A stretch of DNA of 54,085 nucleotides from Lachnoanaerobaculum saburreum DSM 3986 (GCF_000185385.1 NZ_GL622296.1:503671-557755); one strand, 5' to 3'. Positions 26,952-39,040 are shown, numbered from the stretch's first letter. Notes: generated by a model not told the origin, from the sequence alone. Numbers and translations: made by a program.

Positions 26952-28295
26952 ATGAGAATTGCTTTTTTACATAATGCACTCGGGAAAACGGACGGTGTTT
27001 CCCTTGAAGTGGACAAATGGAGAGAGGTATTAAGAAGGCGGGGGCATGAAGTCTTTTATATTGCCGGTAATGAGAGAGATGATATTTTATGTATTCCGGA
27101 ATTATCCTTTTATCATCCTCAGACAAAGAAGGAAATAGAAAATGCTACTGTAGCCTTAAGAGATTATAAGGATGGCAAAGAGCTTTTAGAGGATATAAAT
27201 AAAAGTGCGGATATTATAAAAACTCAATTATTTAATATAATAAATGAGAATAAAATTGAGCTTATTATTCCGAATAATCTGATGAGCGTGGGATATCATA
27301 TAGCCGCATTAAAGGCGATATACGAGTTTATAGAAAAAACAGGTATAAAAACAATATGTCATAATCATGATTTTTATTTTGAGGACAGCGGAGAGGTAGA
27401 GCCGACTTGTAAGGAAATTGAAGAGATTTTAGAAAGAATGGCACCTCCGGATTTGCCAAATGTAAAAAATATTGTTATAAATGAAATTGCAAAAGATGCT
27501 CTGCTGGCTAAAAAGAATATTTGTGCAAAAGTAGTTCCGAATGTATTTGATTTTGATATGAAGGCATGGACTGAAGATGAGTACAATCAAGGATTCTTAG
27601 AAGATTTCGGTATTGCCAAGAATGATATTGTATTTTTGCAGGCCACCAGAGTTATGGATAGAAAAGCAATAGAGCTGGCAATAGATCTTATTGGAGAGTT
27701 GAATAAAAACAAAGAAAAATTTATCGGTAAATGTTTGTACAATGGTAAAAAAACAGATAACAGAAGTAATATAATATTACTTTGTGCCGGAATAGTTGAA
27801 AACTTCGGAATTTCATCGAGTTATGTGGATAATTTAAAGAAAAAAGCTTTGGATTGTAATGTGGATATACGATTTATCGGAGATAGAGTATCACATTCAA
27901 GAGGTATGAGAGATGGAAGAAAGGTGTATTCAATTTGGGACAGCTATGTCTATGCCGATTTTGTGACATATCCAAGTATATGGGAAGGCTTTGGAAATCA
28001 GCTTATAGAGGCTGTTTTTGCAAAGTTGCCGATAGTAGCTTTTGAGTATCCGGTATATGTGTCAGATTTGAAGGGAAAGGGATTTGATATAGTAAGCCTT
28101 GGAGATACTTATAAAAAGAACAATGATTTGGTGTATATTGACAGAAGTATTTTGAAATGTGCTTGTAGTAGGGTAATGGAGCTGCTTACCGATAAAGAAT
28201 TAACAGTGAAAGCGGTTGAATCAAACTACAATATAGCAAAGGAAAATTTTTCTTTCAAAGCTTTAGAAGGTATTTTGAAAGGACTTGGACTGTAA
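26952..28295 (+). CDS. GT4-family glycosyltransferase or phosphorylase-like protein
   Basis: The chosen ATG, 5 nt after GAGGTG, gives 447 residues. The start MRIAFLHNALGKTDGVSLEVDKW is a GT-B nucleotide-sugar fold opening. The C-terminal half has VTYPSIWEGFGNQLIEAVFAKLPIVAFEYPV, the E(x7)E donor site of GT4 enzymes. No membrane segment is seen. Lying in an operon with a transporter and a cytoplasmic glycosidase, it may make or phosphorolyse a small glycoside rather than build a surface polymer; this is inference. The operon ends in a hairpin just downstream. Confidence 0.7.
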   Translation: MRIAFLHNALGKTDGVSLEVDKWREVLRRRGHEVFYIAGNERDDILCIPELSFYHPQTKKEIENATVALRDYKDGKELLEDINKSADIIKTQLFNIINENKIELIIPNNLMSVGYHIAALKAIYEFIEKTGIKTICHNHDFYFEDSGEVEPTCKEIEEILERMAPPDLPNVKNIVINEIAKDALLAKKNICAKVVPNVFDFDMKAWTEDEYNQGFLEDFGIAKNDIVFLQATRVMDRKAIELAIDLIGELNKNKEKFIGKCLYNGKKTDNRSNIILLCAGIVENFGISSSYVDNLKKKALDCNVDIRFIGDRVSHSRGMRDGRKVYSIWDSYVYADFVTYPSIWEGFGNQLIEAVFAKLPIVAFEYPVYVSDLKGKGFDIVSLGDTYKKNNDLVYIDRSILKCACSRVMELLTDKELTVKAVESNYNIAKENFSFKALEGILKGLGL

Positions 28296-28300
28296 GTAGA

Positions 28301-28337
28301 AAGGGGGATATGGCTAATTTTCAGTCATATCCCCCTT
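28301..28337. terminator. Bidirectional hairpin between convergent genes
   Basis: AAGGGGGATATG and CATATCCCCCTT form a perfect 12-bp stem with a 13-nt loop that may itself pair further. It sits between the GT4 gene and the convergent lysozyme gene. No strong T-run flanks it on either side. Confidence 0.65.
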
Positions 28338-28382
28338 ACAGCATATTACAGTTACTATTAAAGGATCCACTTAATATATCTG

Positions 28383-30308
28383 TTATTTTGCCCTTGGACC
28401 TATGCTTGACTGTGTAGGAGCTGTTGATGATGTTTCCCGGTTGTCGACGGATTCTGCAACACTTTCCTTGACAGCAGGGGTCATAGCACCTGAGGCATCA
28501 ATATTATATACATTACCATTGATATTTACTGTGGTATTTGCAAGCATCTTACCTGAATCATCAAGGTAATAAGAAACATTATTTACATTTATCATACCCT
28601 TTGACATAGCACCTGAGTTGTTTAAGTAGTACCATGTGTTATTATCGTTGATCCAGCCGGTTTTCATAGCACCGCTTGCAGATAAGAAGTATCTGTTATT
28701 GCCGGAGTCAATCCAGCCGGTTTGCATCTTTCCTGAACCGTCAAGATAGTACCAAGTACCGCCATCATTTAGCCAACCCGTTCTGATTGAGCCTGAACCG
28801 TCAATGTAGTACCAGTCATTGTCCTGTTTTAGCCAACCTGTCTTCATAGCACCGGAATCAGTCATAAAGTATTTGTTTCTGCCGTCATTAATCCAGCCGG
28901 TTTGCATCTTACCGGTGTTGTCCATATAGTACCAGGTACCGCGGTCATTGACCCAACCTGTCTGCATTCTACCGCTGTTATCCATGTAGTACCAAGTATT
29001 ATTTTCATTTATCCAGCCCTTTGATACGGCACCGCTTGGAGCAAGGAAATATCTTGCATTACCTACATCCGTCCAACCTGTCAGCATCTTACCGGTATTG
29101 TCTAAGTAATATCTTTGATTACCCGAGTCTACCCAACCGGTTTGCATTTTACCTGAGTTGTCCATAAAATACCAGGTATCGCCGTCATTAACCCAGCCTG
29201 TAACCGCAGAACCTGACGGGCTTAAGAAATAAGTATCTCTGTCGTCTACCAGCCAGCCTGTCTGCATCTTACCGTCCTTATCACAGTAGTATCTTTTATT
29301 GCCGTCACTAACCCAACCTGTCTGCATCTTACCGTCATTATTGTCAAGATAGTACCAGGCACTGTTTTCTTTATACCAGCCTTTTTTGGCAGCACCGCTA
29401 TTTTGTGGATCAAGGTAATAAGTTGCATTGTTTTCACTGTACCAACCGGTCTTAGCCACACCGTCAGAACCCATGTAGTAAGAGTTTTTGTTGTCATGAA
29501 CCCAAGCGTTCTTTACCATGTTATAGTCTTTGTAATAATATTTTTTGCCCGCGATGGTTCTCCATGTGGTTGAAGGAATCTTATCATTGAAGGACTTATA
29601 CTGGAAGTCAATATCAACATTGCCGTTTATTCCATTTACCTTGCCGGTACTGGTAGCCTGCCACATAACAGGATTCGGATAGGAATGCTTTACATTGTAT
29701 CTGGCAACCCAAATATCATATTTTTTCAGAGCATTCATATCAAGCTTATTTGCAATCCAGTAATCATTGGCATATACAATAGGGTAGTAGCCGGCAGCTT
29801 CCACTTTGTCACAGAATTTCTTAATGATAGCGGTAAGTTGATCCTTTGGCAATTTACCCTGAGTATTGGCATCTTCCACATCAAATGCTACAGGATATGA
29901 AATCGGATAGTCCTTGATAATGTCAAGTACAAAGTCGGCTTCAGCTTCAGCCTGTTCAACACTCATTGCATATGAGTAGATATATACACCAAGCTTAATA
30001 CCTCTTTTATTCGCTTCAGATAGATTTCTTCTTATAACAGGGTCAATCTGCCCCTTATATCTGGTTCCATGTAAGATGAATTGAACATCATCTGCCGCAA
30101 CCTTGTCCCAGTCTACATCACCTTGATAATGTGACAAATCAATACCTCTTGCAACTACACCTGAAAGTGAGGAGCCGTCAAGCATTTGATAGACTCCGGG
30201 ACTTTGCATTGTCCACTCATTTGCTGCAAGTGCAGACATAGGAGTGAGTAAAGACATGGCAAGTGAAATAACGGGTATAACAGCCTTTGAAAATTTATTT
30301 AAATACAT
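28383..30308 (-). CDS. Secreted GH25 lysozyme with C-terminal GW cell-wall-binding repeats
   Basis: The 641-residue protein has a signal peptide (cleavage after MSALA near residue 28). A GH25 muramidase domain follows at about 52-245, with GIDLSHYQGDVDW at its start, the catalytic Asp/Glu pair in AFDVEDA, and DIWVARY near the end. About sixteen 20-residue cell-wall-binding repeats follow (pattern GW-x-WYYMD-SGKMQT), to about residue 610, then a short Ser/Thr-rich tail. It should cut peptidoglycan between MurNAc and GlcNAc at the cell surface. It follows the other GW-repeat gene by 9 nt with an AGAGGT site, so the two are co-transcribed. Confidence 0.93.
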   Translation of the reverse strand: MYLNKFSKAVIPVISLAMSLLTPMSALAANEWTMQSPGVYQMLDGSSLSGVVARGIDLSHYQGDVDWDKVAADDVQFILHGTRYKGQIDPVIRRNLSEANKRGIKLGVYIYSYAMSVEQAEAEADFVLDIIKDYPISYPVAFDVEDANTQGKLPKDQLTAIIKKFCDKVEAAGYYPIVYANDYWIANKLDMNALKKYDIWVARYNVKHSYPNPVMWQATSTGKVNGINGNVDIDFQYKSFNDKIPSTTWRTIAGKKYYYKDYNMVKNAWVHDNKNSYYMGSDGVAKTGWYSENNATYYLDPQNSGAAKKGWYKENSAWYYLDNNDGKMQTGWVSDGNKRYYCDKDGKMQTGWLVDDRDTYFLSPSGSAVTGWVNDGDTWYFMDNSGKMQTGWVDSGNQRYYLDNTGKMLTGWTDVGNARYFLAPSGAVSKGWINENNTWYYMDNSGRMQTGWVNDRGTWYYMDNTGKMQTGWINDGRNKYFMTDSGAMKTGWLKQDNDWYYIDGSGSIRTGWLNDGGTWYYLDGSGKMQTGWIDSGNNRYFLSASGAMKTGWINDNNTWYYLNNSGAMSKGMINVNNVSYYLDDSGKMLANTTVNINGNVYNIDASGAMTPAVKESVAESVDNRETSSTAPTQSSIGPRAK

Positions 30309-30317
30309 TTTTTACCT

Positions 30318-31619
30318 CTATTTCGGTCCTGATGTTTCGCCGGGCTTTAATCCTACCTCGTCCTTGCCTGTAGAACCGTTACCCTTTTGTGTTTCATCAG
30401 AAGGAGATTTTGGCTTAGCCTCTCCGGAAGGAGCATCTGATTTATTATCTTTGCCTTGCTGAGACTTGGATTCATCTGTAGGTGCAGCCGGAACAGTAGG
30501 TTCTTTACTTGAACTACTGTCCTTTTTGCTTTCGCCGGATTTTGACTCATCAGTTTTATTGCCGGACTTTGACTCACCCGGTTTACTTTCACTCGGCTTA
30601 CTTTCACTAGGTTTACTTTCACCCGCTTTGCTTTCACCGGGCTTGTTGTCGTTAGGAGCGGGAACTACACCGGCTTGGTCGGAGGAACCGCTCTTAGAAG
30701 GATTGTTTGAATTTTTTTTATCTCTTGATTCACTCTTCAGTATTCCGGGTATAGCATTAGTGACACTACTAGGAGTGCCACTAAGATTTGTACATACACC
30801 ATGCTCATCAAATGTGTATTCTTTTCCCTCTATGGTAATAGACTTACCGGCCACTATCTTACCTTCTTCATCAAAGTAATAATATTTGTCATTAGACTTT
30901 AGCCAACCTTTAACCATATGTCCCTGTTCGTTGAAGAAGTAGGTTTTGCCGCTGATTTTTTTGAAACCGAAGCTCATCTTGCCATGGTTTTCACCGGCAG
31001 CTTCTTCCATATAGTACTTGTTGGTTCCGTCACTGACCCAACCTGTCTTCATAGAACCGTCAGAATTGAAGTAATAGAAGATATCATCAATTTTATTCCA
31101 TGAGGTACACATTTTTGCCGCAGATGTGAAATAATATGTCTTGTCACCGACCTTGGTCCAACCAAATGCGGCTCTACCGTCTGGTTTGAAATAGTACCAG
31201 GCACCGTCCATCTGTCTCCAGCCGGTAGCCATAGCACCTGAACCTCTTAAGTAGTAGTAGTTTGAATCATGTTTAAGCCATGAACCTTGTACAAGAGTAC
31301 CGTTGCCAAGTGTGTAATACCATTCATTTCCAACCTTAAACCAACCGGTGGCCATAATTCCGTTTGATTTGAAATAATACCACTTTGAATCAATATTTTT
31401 CCAACCTGTAGTCATAACACCATTAGACAAATCCATGTAATAATAGCCGTTAGAAGCCTGTAGCCATCCCTTATGAACCTGACCGTTATCATTAAGATAG
31501 GTCCAAGTGCCGTTAGCAGATTTCCAACCGTTAGATGCATACACAACAGAAGCAACAGAAAGTGAAAGCAGTCCGCTGATTGCACCTGTAACCAACATTT
31601 TTTTGATAGTTCGCTTCAT
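30318..31619 (-). CDS. Secreted GW-repeat cell-wall-binding protein with low-complexity tail
   Basis: The 433-residue protein has a signal peptide (ending near VVYAS, residue 29), then about twelve cell-wall-binding repeats to residue 285 (for example GWKNIDSKWYYF, GWFKVGNEWYYT). No catalytic domain is visible. The last 140 residues are rich in Ser, Lys, Pro, Glu and Gly with tandem ESKP units, and no LPXTG anchor follows. It may be a structural wall-bound protein or a binding partner of the lysozyme encoded next. The start follows AAGGAGGA. Confidence 0.85.
   Translation of the reverse strand: MKRTIKKMLVTGAISGLLSLSVASVVYASNGWKSANGTWTYLNDNGQVHKGWLQASNGYYYMDLSNGVMTTGWKNIDSKWYYFKSNGIMATGWFKVGNEWYYTLGNGTLVQGSWLKHDSNYYYLRGSGAMATGWRQMDGAWYYFKPDGRAAFGWTKVGDKTYYFTSAAKMCTSWNKIDDIFYYFNSDGSMKTGWVSDGTNKYYMEEAAGENHGKMSFGFKKISGKTYFFNEQGHMVKGWLKSNDKYYYFDEEGKIVAGKSITIEGKEYTFDEHGVCTNLSGTPSSVTNAIPGILKSESRDKKNSNNPSKSGSSDQAGVVPAPNDNKPGESKAGESKPSESKPSESKPGESKSGNKTDESKSGESKKDSSSSKEPTVPAAPTDESKSQQGKDNKSDAPSGEAKPKSPSDETQKGNGSTGKDEVGLKPGETSGPK
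30562..30644 (-). repeat. Tandem 12-bp coding repeat (GESK/PSESK units)
   Basis: Degenerate 12-bp units encode alternating GESK and PSESK in the C-terminal tail of the wall-binding protein. Such tracts change length by slippage and often differ between strains. Boundaries are approximate. Confidence 0.6.
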
Positions 31620-31718
31620 ATTTCCTCCTTATATTGTTAATTGGGTATAAGTCTAAAATAGCTTCAAAGTAAGCCCTACATGCAGACTTACATTTTGTAT
31701 TTGACCTAGTCTCAACTC

Positions 31719-31727
31719 ATTATAACA
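31719..31727 (-). promoter_or_regulatory. Extended -10 promoter of the wall-protein operon
   Basis: On the minus strand the sequence TGTTATAAT is an exact TGn plus TATAAT extended -10 box, about 100 nt upstream of the start codon at 31619. No good -35 box is seen at 17 bp, as is common for extended -10 promoters. Confidence 0.5.
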
Positions 31728-31866
31728 TTTTCCTTAACAATAGAATAGTATATATTATAACAAATATTTACGATTTGCATAATATTGATTTACATTCTTT
31801 TGAAAAGAAAAGTAGATATTTTTGCATTCAATTTTTGAATTTAATATTGATAAAAAAAACACTATA

Positions 31867-31895
31867 TAGACAAGGCAAGAATATATAGGTATAAT
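31867..31895 (+). promoter_or_regulatory. Promoter of the ATP synthase operon
   Basis: TAGACA (31867-31872) and a perfect TATAAT (31890-31895) lie 17 bp apart, 85 bp before the atpZ start. Confidence 0.7.
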
Positions 31896-31980
31896 GATAA
31901 AACCGGAAAAAAGTAAATTCAAATATTGAAATATATTGAAAGTTTTTATGGTTTTAGAGTATAGTAGGAGGTGGAATATT

Positions 31981-32274
31981 GTGGAAGCTTTAAGATATTT
32001 GTCGTTAATTTCACAGGTTGGTTTTACCATGGTTACACCGGTTTTACTCTGCACATTTATAGGAATTAAGTTGGAGGAAAAGTTTCATTTTCCGTTTACC
32101 TTGACATTTCTGTTACTTGGAGTAATAAGCGGATGTATGTCGGGGTATAGACTTATTATGAACTCTATAAAAAAGATGGAGAAGGATAAGGTGAAAAGAG
32201 AAATACAGATACAAAAAAACAGTTTTGTTTTACCGAAGAAAGAAAGTAGGATTTTTAATAAAAAGGATGAGTAA
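31981..32274 (+). CDS. atpZ: AtpZ/AtpI-family small membrane protein
   Basis: The protein has about 97 residues with two membrane segments (YLSLISQVGFTMVTPVLLCTFIG and FTLTFLLLGVISGCMSGY) and a basic C-terminal tail. Small proteins of this family precede subunit I in many atp operons and are thought to help Fo assembly or carry Mg or Ca ions. GTG at 31981 is chosen because TAGGAGGTGG lies 7 nt upstream; a TTG further upstream would place that site inside the gene. It overlaps atpI by 8 nt. Confidence 0.75.
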   Translation: MEALRYLSLISQVGFTMVTPVLLCTFIGIKLEEKFHFPFTLTFLLLGVISGCMSGYRLIMNSIKKMEKDKVKREIQIQKNSFVLPKKESRIFNKKDE

Positions 32275-32680
32275 GGACACAAGGAGAACATGTCTGTATA
32301 TGGGCATGGGGGTTTTACTTTATGAGCTTATTTTAAGTCTTGCAGCTATTTTTTTTGCAAGATTTATAAAGTATTCAATCACTTCTATAGAACTTGGTAT
32401 ACTGGTGGGGACTGTTTTAGTATTGGCCATGGTTATTGATATGGGAATATCGACTGAGGACAGTTTATATGGTGGAACTCCTTCTTATGCACAGAGAAAG
32501 ATTATGATACATTCTTTACTGAGAAAGGTAGTGTTATTCATTGTTGTTGCAATATTTTGGAACAGTAGATACATAAATGCATTTATGATTGTCATATCTG
32601 TTTTCGGATTGAAGTCAGGTGCATATATGTATCCATTGTTTAAAAAAATATTTGAAAAAAGAAGAAAGGAGGAGACATGA
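32267..32680 (+). CDS. atpI: ATP synthase subunit I
   Basis: The protein has about 137 residues with four likely membrane segments and a basic C-terminus, matching the AtpI proteins that precede subunit a in Firmicutes. It probably assists assembly of the c-ring. The start overlaps the end of atpZ, and its stop overlaps the atpB start by 4 nt (ATGA), so translation is coupled. Sequence conservation in this family is low; the call rests mostly on position and topology. Confidence 0.75.
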   Translation: MSKDTRRTCLYMGMGVLLYELILSLAAIFFARFIKYSITSIELGILVGTVLVLAMVIDMGISTEDSLYGGTPSYAQRKIMIHSLLRKVVLFIVVAIFWNSRYINAFMIVISVFGLKSGAYMYPLFKKIFEKRRKEET

Positions 32681-33405
32681 GCTTAAATATTTTAGCTGAA
32701 AGTGCAGGTGGAGCCAAAAATTTGGATTTCATGATTCATGGCCTATATAAGTATAAGCTGTTCGGACAGGAACTCTATTTGACTACGACTACAGTTTCCT
32801 TAATTATTGTCGTTGTACTGATTACTCTATTTGCTGTTTTTGCAAACAGAGCAATAAAGGCATCAGACCCATACAAAGCTCCAAGCGGTTTTGTGAATTT
32901 TTTGGAATGCGGTATTGAAGCCTTGGAGTCTATGACGGATACTATTCTTGGCGGAAACAAGGACAGATTCTTAAATTATATAGGAACAATCTTTATCTTT
33001 ATTTTTGTTTCGAACTTCAGCGGTTTGCTGGGACTTAGAAATCCTACAGCAGATTATGGTGTTACATTCTTGCTTGGATTATTTACATTCCTTATAGTAA
33101 ACTTCCAGGGTATAAAGAACAGAAAATTAAAACACTTTACATCACTGTTTGAGCCTATCCCGCTGCTTTTCCCAATCAATGTTATTGGTGAGATAGCAAA
33201 CCCGATATCCATTTCATTGCGTCTTTTTGCAAATGTGCTTTCAGGCGTTCTGATTATGGGGCTTTGGTATGGTATGATGCCGATCTTTTTAAAGATAGGT
33301 ATACCGTCATTCTTACATCTATATACAGATGTGTTCTCAGGAGCATTACAGACCTATGTTTTCTGTATGCTTAGTATGGTTTATATCAATGACAAATTAG
33401 AATAG
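32677..33405 (+). CDS. atpB: F1Fo ATP synthase subunit a
   Basis: The 242-residue membrane protein has the hallmark ISLRLFANVLSG, whose arginine faces the c-ring carboxylate, and a preceding INVIGEIANPISISL block. About five to six membrane helices are visible and the length is normal. It forms the ion half-channels with the c-ring. Confidence 0.95.
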   Translation: MSLNILAESAGGAKNLDFMIHGLYKYKLFGQELYLTTTTVSLIIVVVLITLFAVFANRAIKASDPYKAPSGFVNFLECGIEALESMTDTILGGNKDRFLNYIGTIFIFIFVSNFSGLLGLRNPTADYGVTFLLGLFTFLIVNFQGIKNRKLKHFTSLFEPIPLLFPINVIGEIANPISISLRLFANVLSGVLIMGLWYGMMPIFLKIGIPSFLHLYTDVFSGALQTYVFCMLSMVYINDKLE

Positions 33406-33433
33406 TTCATTAGATAAAATATTTTCAGGATTT

Positions 33434-33453
33434 AAGTAGGTTTAAGCCTACTT
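33434..33453 (+). promoter_or_regulatory. Intercistronic hairpin before atpE
   Basis: AAGTAGG and CCTACTT form a perfect 7-bp stem with a 6-nt loop in the 74-bp gap between atpB and atpE, followed by GGAGG 6 nt before the start. Such a hairpin could protect or expose the atpE mRNA, which must be translated about ten times more than its neighbours. Confidence 0.5.
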
Positions 33454-33455
33454 GA

Positions 33456-33737
<282 letters not shown>

Positions 33738-33749
33738 TTTGGAGGTTTT

Positions 33750-34265
33750 ATGGAAAGACTGATAGGATTTGACCCTCAGCTTTTGGCTGATTCAGCCATT
33801 ACAGGCTTAGCGGTCCTTTTCTTGTTCTTTATTCTTTCCTATTTGCTTTTTAACCCAGCTAAGGATATGCTCGCAAAAAGAAGAGAGCGTGTGGCGGGAG
33901 ATTTGGAAAGCGCAAAAGAGGCAAAGGCAAAGGCTGAAGCTCTGAAGGCGGAATACGAGGAAAAATTAGCTACTTTTAAAAAGCAGGCTGATTCTATCTT
34001 GGAGGACGCCAGAAAAAGGGCAAAGGATAGAGAAAATGAAATCATAGAAGAAGCAAGAGCCGAAGCTATGAGAATTACTGACAGGGCTAACAATGAGATA
34101 GAGCTGGCAAAGAAAAAAGCCATGGAAGAAGTAAAATCAAATATAGTTGATGTGGCTTCGATTATTGCAAGCAAGGCGGTCAATTCTGCAATGAATATAG
34201 AAGTGCAGGATAGACTTGTTGAAGAGACTTTAAAAGAAATCGGAGATGGTACATGGCAAAATTAG
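33750..34265 (+). CDS. atpF: F1Fo ATP synthase subunit b
   Basis: The 171-residue protein has one N-terminal membrane helix (ITGLAVLFLFFILSYLLF) and a long charged coiled coil rich in Ala, Glu and Lys, the peripheral stalk. It follows atpE by 12 nt behind GGAGG and overlaps atpH by 13 nt. Confidence 0.93.
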   Translation: MERLIGFDPQLLADSAITGLAVLFLFFILSYLLFNPAKDMLAKRRERVAGDLESAKEAKAKAEALKAEYEEKLATFKKQADSILEDARKRAKDRENEIIEEARAEAMRITDRANNEIELAKKKAMEEVKSNIVDVASIIASKAVNSAMNIEVQDRLVEETLKEIGDGTWQN

Positions 34266-34786
34266 TGTCCAAAGTATATGGAGATGCTTATGTGTCGGTA
34301 GTATCTGAGAAAAATAATTTAAATGTTGCACTTGATGAGATAAAGGCGATAAAAGATATTTTTGTAAAAAATGATGAAATTGTATTGCTCCTTGATTCTC
34401 CGAAGATGGATGATGAGGAGAAGGTATCATTTTTAAAGGGAATATTTGAGCATCACATCAGTGATGACTCTATGGGACTTTTACTTACCGTTATCGAGAA
34501 AAAAAGACAGGCGGAGCTTTTATCTATACTTGACTATGTGACAGATTGTATAAAAGAGCTGTTGCTTATAGGAAAGGCAACAATTACCACCGCATTACCG
34601 CTTGATGATGCAAAGAAAGAAAGAATAGTGGAGGAACTTATAAAGTCTTCTCACTATAAATCTCTTGAAGCAAAGTTTATAGTGGATGAGAGTATTTTGG
34701 GCGGTATTGTTATCAGAATCGGTGACAGAGTTGTAGATTCAAGTGTAAAAACCAGAATTGAAAAGATGCGAAAAATGCTATCATAA
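34253..34786 (+). CDS. atpH: F1Fo ATP synthase subunit delta
   Basis: The 177-residue protein begins AKLVSKVYGDAYVSV, the usual delta N-terminal domain opening, and ends with ESILGGIVIRIGDRVVDSSVKTRIEKM, the conserved C-terminal block. It links the peripheral stalk to the alpha subunits. Its start lies within the end of atpF. Confidence 0.93.
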   Translation: MAKLVSKVYGDAYVSVVSEKNNLNVALDEIKAIKDIFVKNDEIVLLLDSPKMDDEEKVSFLKGIFEHHISDDSMGLLLTVIEKKRQAELLSILDYVTDCIKELLLIGKATITTALPLDDAKKERIVEELIKSSHYKSLEAKFIVDESILGGIVIRIGDRVVDSSVKTRIEKMRKMLS

Positions 34787-34831
34787 GCCGTATTACCGGC
34801 AAAAAGTTTAAAGAAAAGAGGTACGAGTCTA

Positions 34832-36331
34832 GTGAATCTAAGACCTGAAGAGATCAGCTCGGTTATAAAAGAGCAGATAAATAAGTATTCAACTAAACTC
34901 GAGGTATCGGATGTAGGTACTGTTATCCAGGTAGCGGACGGTATTGCAAGAATACATGGTCTTGCAAAGGCTATGCAGGGAGAACTTCTGGAATTTCCGG
35001 GAGATGTTTACGGCATGGTGCTTAACTTGGAGGAGGACAATGTCGGTGCTGTATTACTTGGTGATAAGAAAAATATCAGTGAAGGTGATACAGTAAAGAC
35101 CACAGGCAGAGTTGTAGAGGTTCCTGTAGGTGATGCACTTACAGGAAGAGTAGTAAACGCCCTCGGTCAGCCGATAGACGGAAAAGGACCTATAACTACA
35201 GATACCTTTAGAAGAATAGAGAGAGTTGCACATGGTGTTATCGAAAGAAAATCGGTAGATACACCGCTTCAAACAGGAATAAAGGCTATTGATGCTATGA
35301 TTCCTATAGGAAGAGGACAAAGAGAGCTTATAATCGGTGACAGACAGACAGGAAAGACTTCTATCGCAGTAGATACCATAATCAATCAAAAGGGACAGAA
35401 TGTTCATTGTATCTATGTTGCTATAGGACAGAAAGCTTCCACTGTTGCATCAATTGTAAAGACTTTTGAGGATTACGGTGCTATGGACTATACTACAGTA
35501 GTAGTTTCTACCGCAAGTGACCTTGCACCGCTTCAATATATCGCACCTTACTCAGGTTGTGCTATAGGTGAAGAATGGATGGAAAGAGGAGAGGATGTAC
35601 TGGTAGTATATGATGATCTTACAAAGCATGCTGCCGCATATCGTACACTTTCACTTCTTCTTAAGAGACCGCCGGGCCGTGAGGCATATCCGGGTGATGT
35701 ATTCTACCTTCACTCAAGACTTCTTGAGAGAGCTTCAAGACTCTCAGATGACTTGGGAGGCGGTTCGCTTACCGCATTGCCGATAATAGAGACACAGGCA
35801 GGTGATGTTTCGGCATATATTCCTACCAATGTTATATCTATTACAGACGGTCAGATATATCTTGAAACGGAGATGTTCAATGCGGGATTCAGACCTGCCA
35901 TAAATGCCGGACTTTCAGTATCAAGAGTAGGAGGTTCCGCACAGATAAAGGCTATGAAGAAGATTGCAGGACCTATAAGAGTGGAACTTGCACAGTATAG
36001 AGAGCTTGCATCCTTTGCACAGTTCGGTTCCGAGCTTGATGAGGCTACCAAGAATCAGCTGGCACAGGGTGAGAGAATAAGAGAAATACTTAAGCAACCT
36101 AATTACAAGCCTATGGCGGTTGAATATCAGATAATTATTATCTTTGCCGCTACAAAGAAACTCTTACTTGATGTGCCTACAGATAAGGTATTTGAGTTCC
36201 AGGATAAGCTGTTCAGATTTGTTGAGAGTAAGCATCCTGAGATAGCAGCTGAAATAAGAGACAAAAAAGAGATTTCTGAGGATCTTGCAAAGAGACTTAC
36301 AGATGTTATCAATGAATGTAAGAAAGCATAG
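34832..36331 (+). CDS. atpA: F1Fo ATP synthase subunit alpha
   Basis: The 499-residue protein starts with [15 protein letters not shown] and carries the P-loop GDRQTGKTS near residue 170 and the alpha signature block [17 protein letters not shown]. The start codon is GTG behind AAAAGAGG. Its nucleotide sites are mainly non-catalytic, and it alternates with beta in F1. Confidence 0.96.
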   Translation: MNLRPEEISSVIKEQINKYSTKLEVSDVGTVIQVADGIARIHGLAKAMQGELLEFPGDVYGMVLNLEEDNVGAVLLGDKKNISEGDTVKTTGRVVEVPVGDALTGRVVNALGQPIDGKGPITTDTFRRIERVAHGVIERKSVDTPLQTGIKAIDAMIPIGRGQRELIIGDRQTGKTSIAVDTIINQKGQNVHCIYVAIGQKASTVASIVKTFEDYGAMDYTTVVVSTASDLAPLQYIAPYSGCAIGEEWMERGEDVLVVYDDLTKHAAAYRTLSLLLKRPPGREAYPGDVFYLHSRLLERASRLSDDLGGGSLTALPIIETQAGDVSAYIPTNVISITDGQIYLETEMFNAGFRPAINAGLSVSRVGGSAQIKAMKKIAGPIRVELAQYRELASFAQFGSELDEATKNQLAQGERIREILKQPNYKPMAVEYQIIIIFAATKKLLLDVPTDKVFEFQDKLFRFVESKHPEIAAEIRDKKEISEDLAKRLTDVINECKKA

Positions 36332-36343
36332 TGCAGGTGTATT

Positions 36344-38625
<2,282 letters not shown>

Positions 38626-38633
38626 GAGGTGGT

Positions 38634-39035
38634 ATGGACAAGTTTTCATTAAAGATAATGTGCCCCGATCATGTTTTTTTTGAGGGGGATGCTACTATGG
38701 TCGAGTTTACCACTACACAGGGAGATGTCGGTATATATGCCAAGCATATCCCTATGGTAAATGTAATAGCACCGGGTAAGCTGACTATACATTGTGAAGA
38801 CGGCAGTGTTAAAAACTGTGCACTTCACTCAGGCTTCTCTGAGATATTGCAGGATAAAGTTACCATACTTGCAGACTCATGTGAGCATAGTGATGAGATA
38901 GATATAGCCAGAGCCAAAGAGGCAAAGGAGAGAGCCGAAAAGAGGCTTTCACAAAGGGACGGTGTAGATATTGCAAGAGCCGAACTGGCACTTAGAAGAG
39001 CATTGGTTCGACTGAATGTAGCAGGAAATAAATAA
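38634..39035 (+). CDS. atpC: F1Fo ATP synthase subunit epsilon
   Basis: The 133-residue protein has the N-terminal beta-sandwich (LKIMCPDHVFFEGDATMVEFTTTQGDVGI) and a two-helix C-terminal part (RAKEAKERAEKRLSQ...ARAELALRRALVRLNV) that can inhibit ATP hydrolysis. It is the last gene of the atp operon, before a strong terminator. Confidence 0.94.
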   Translation: MDKFSLKIMCPDHVFFEGDATMVEFTTTQGDVGIYAKHIPMVNVIAPGKLTIHCEDGSVKNCALHSGFSEILQDKVTILADSCEHSDEIDIARAKEAKERAEKRLSQRDGVDIARAELALRRALVRLNVAGNK

Positions 39036-39040
39036 ATAAT

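Larger units (their letters stand above)
31620..31980. other. Divergent intergenic region between wall-protein and ATP synthase operons
   Basis: No gene is seen in these 361 bp. The left part serves the minus-strand wall-protein genes: an AAGGAGGA site, a TAAGTCT/AGACTTA inverted repeat (31648-31654 and 31684-31690) in their leader, and an extended -10 box. The right part holds the ATP synthase promoter. Confidence 0.6.

Noticed and set aside
30466-30879. Leu/Ser/Pro-rich + strand open frame of 137 codons
   Set aside because: It is antisense to the repetitive ESKP tail of the wall-binding protein, which has a signal peptide, ribosome binding site and GW repeats. The + frame reflects the low-complexity sequence.
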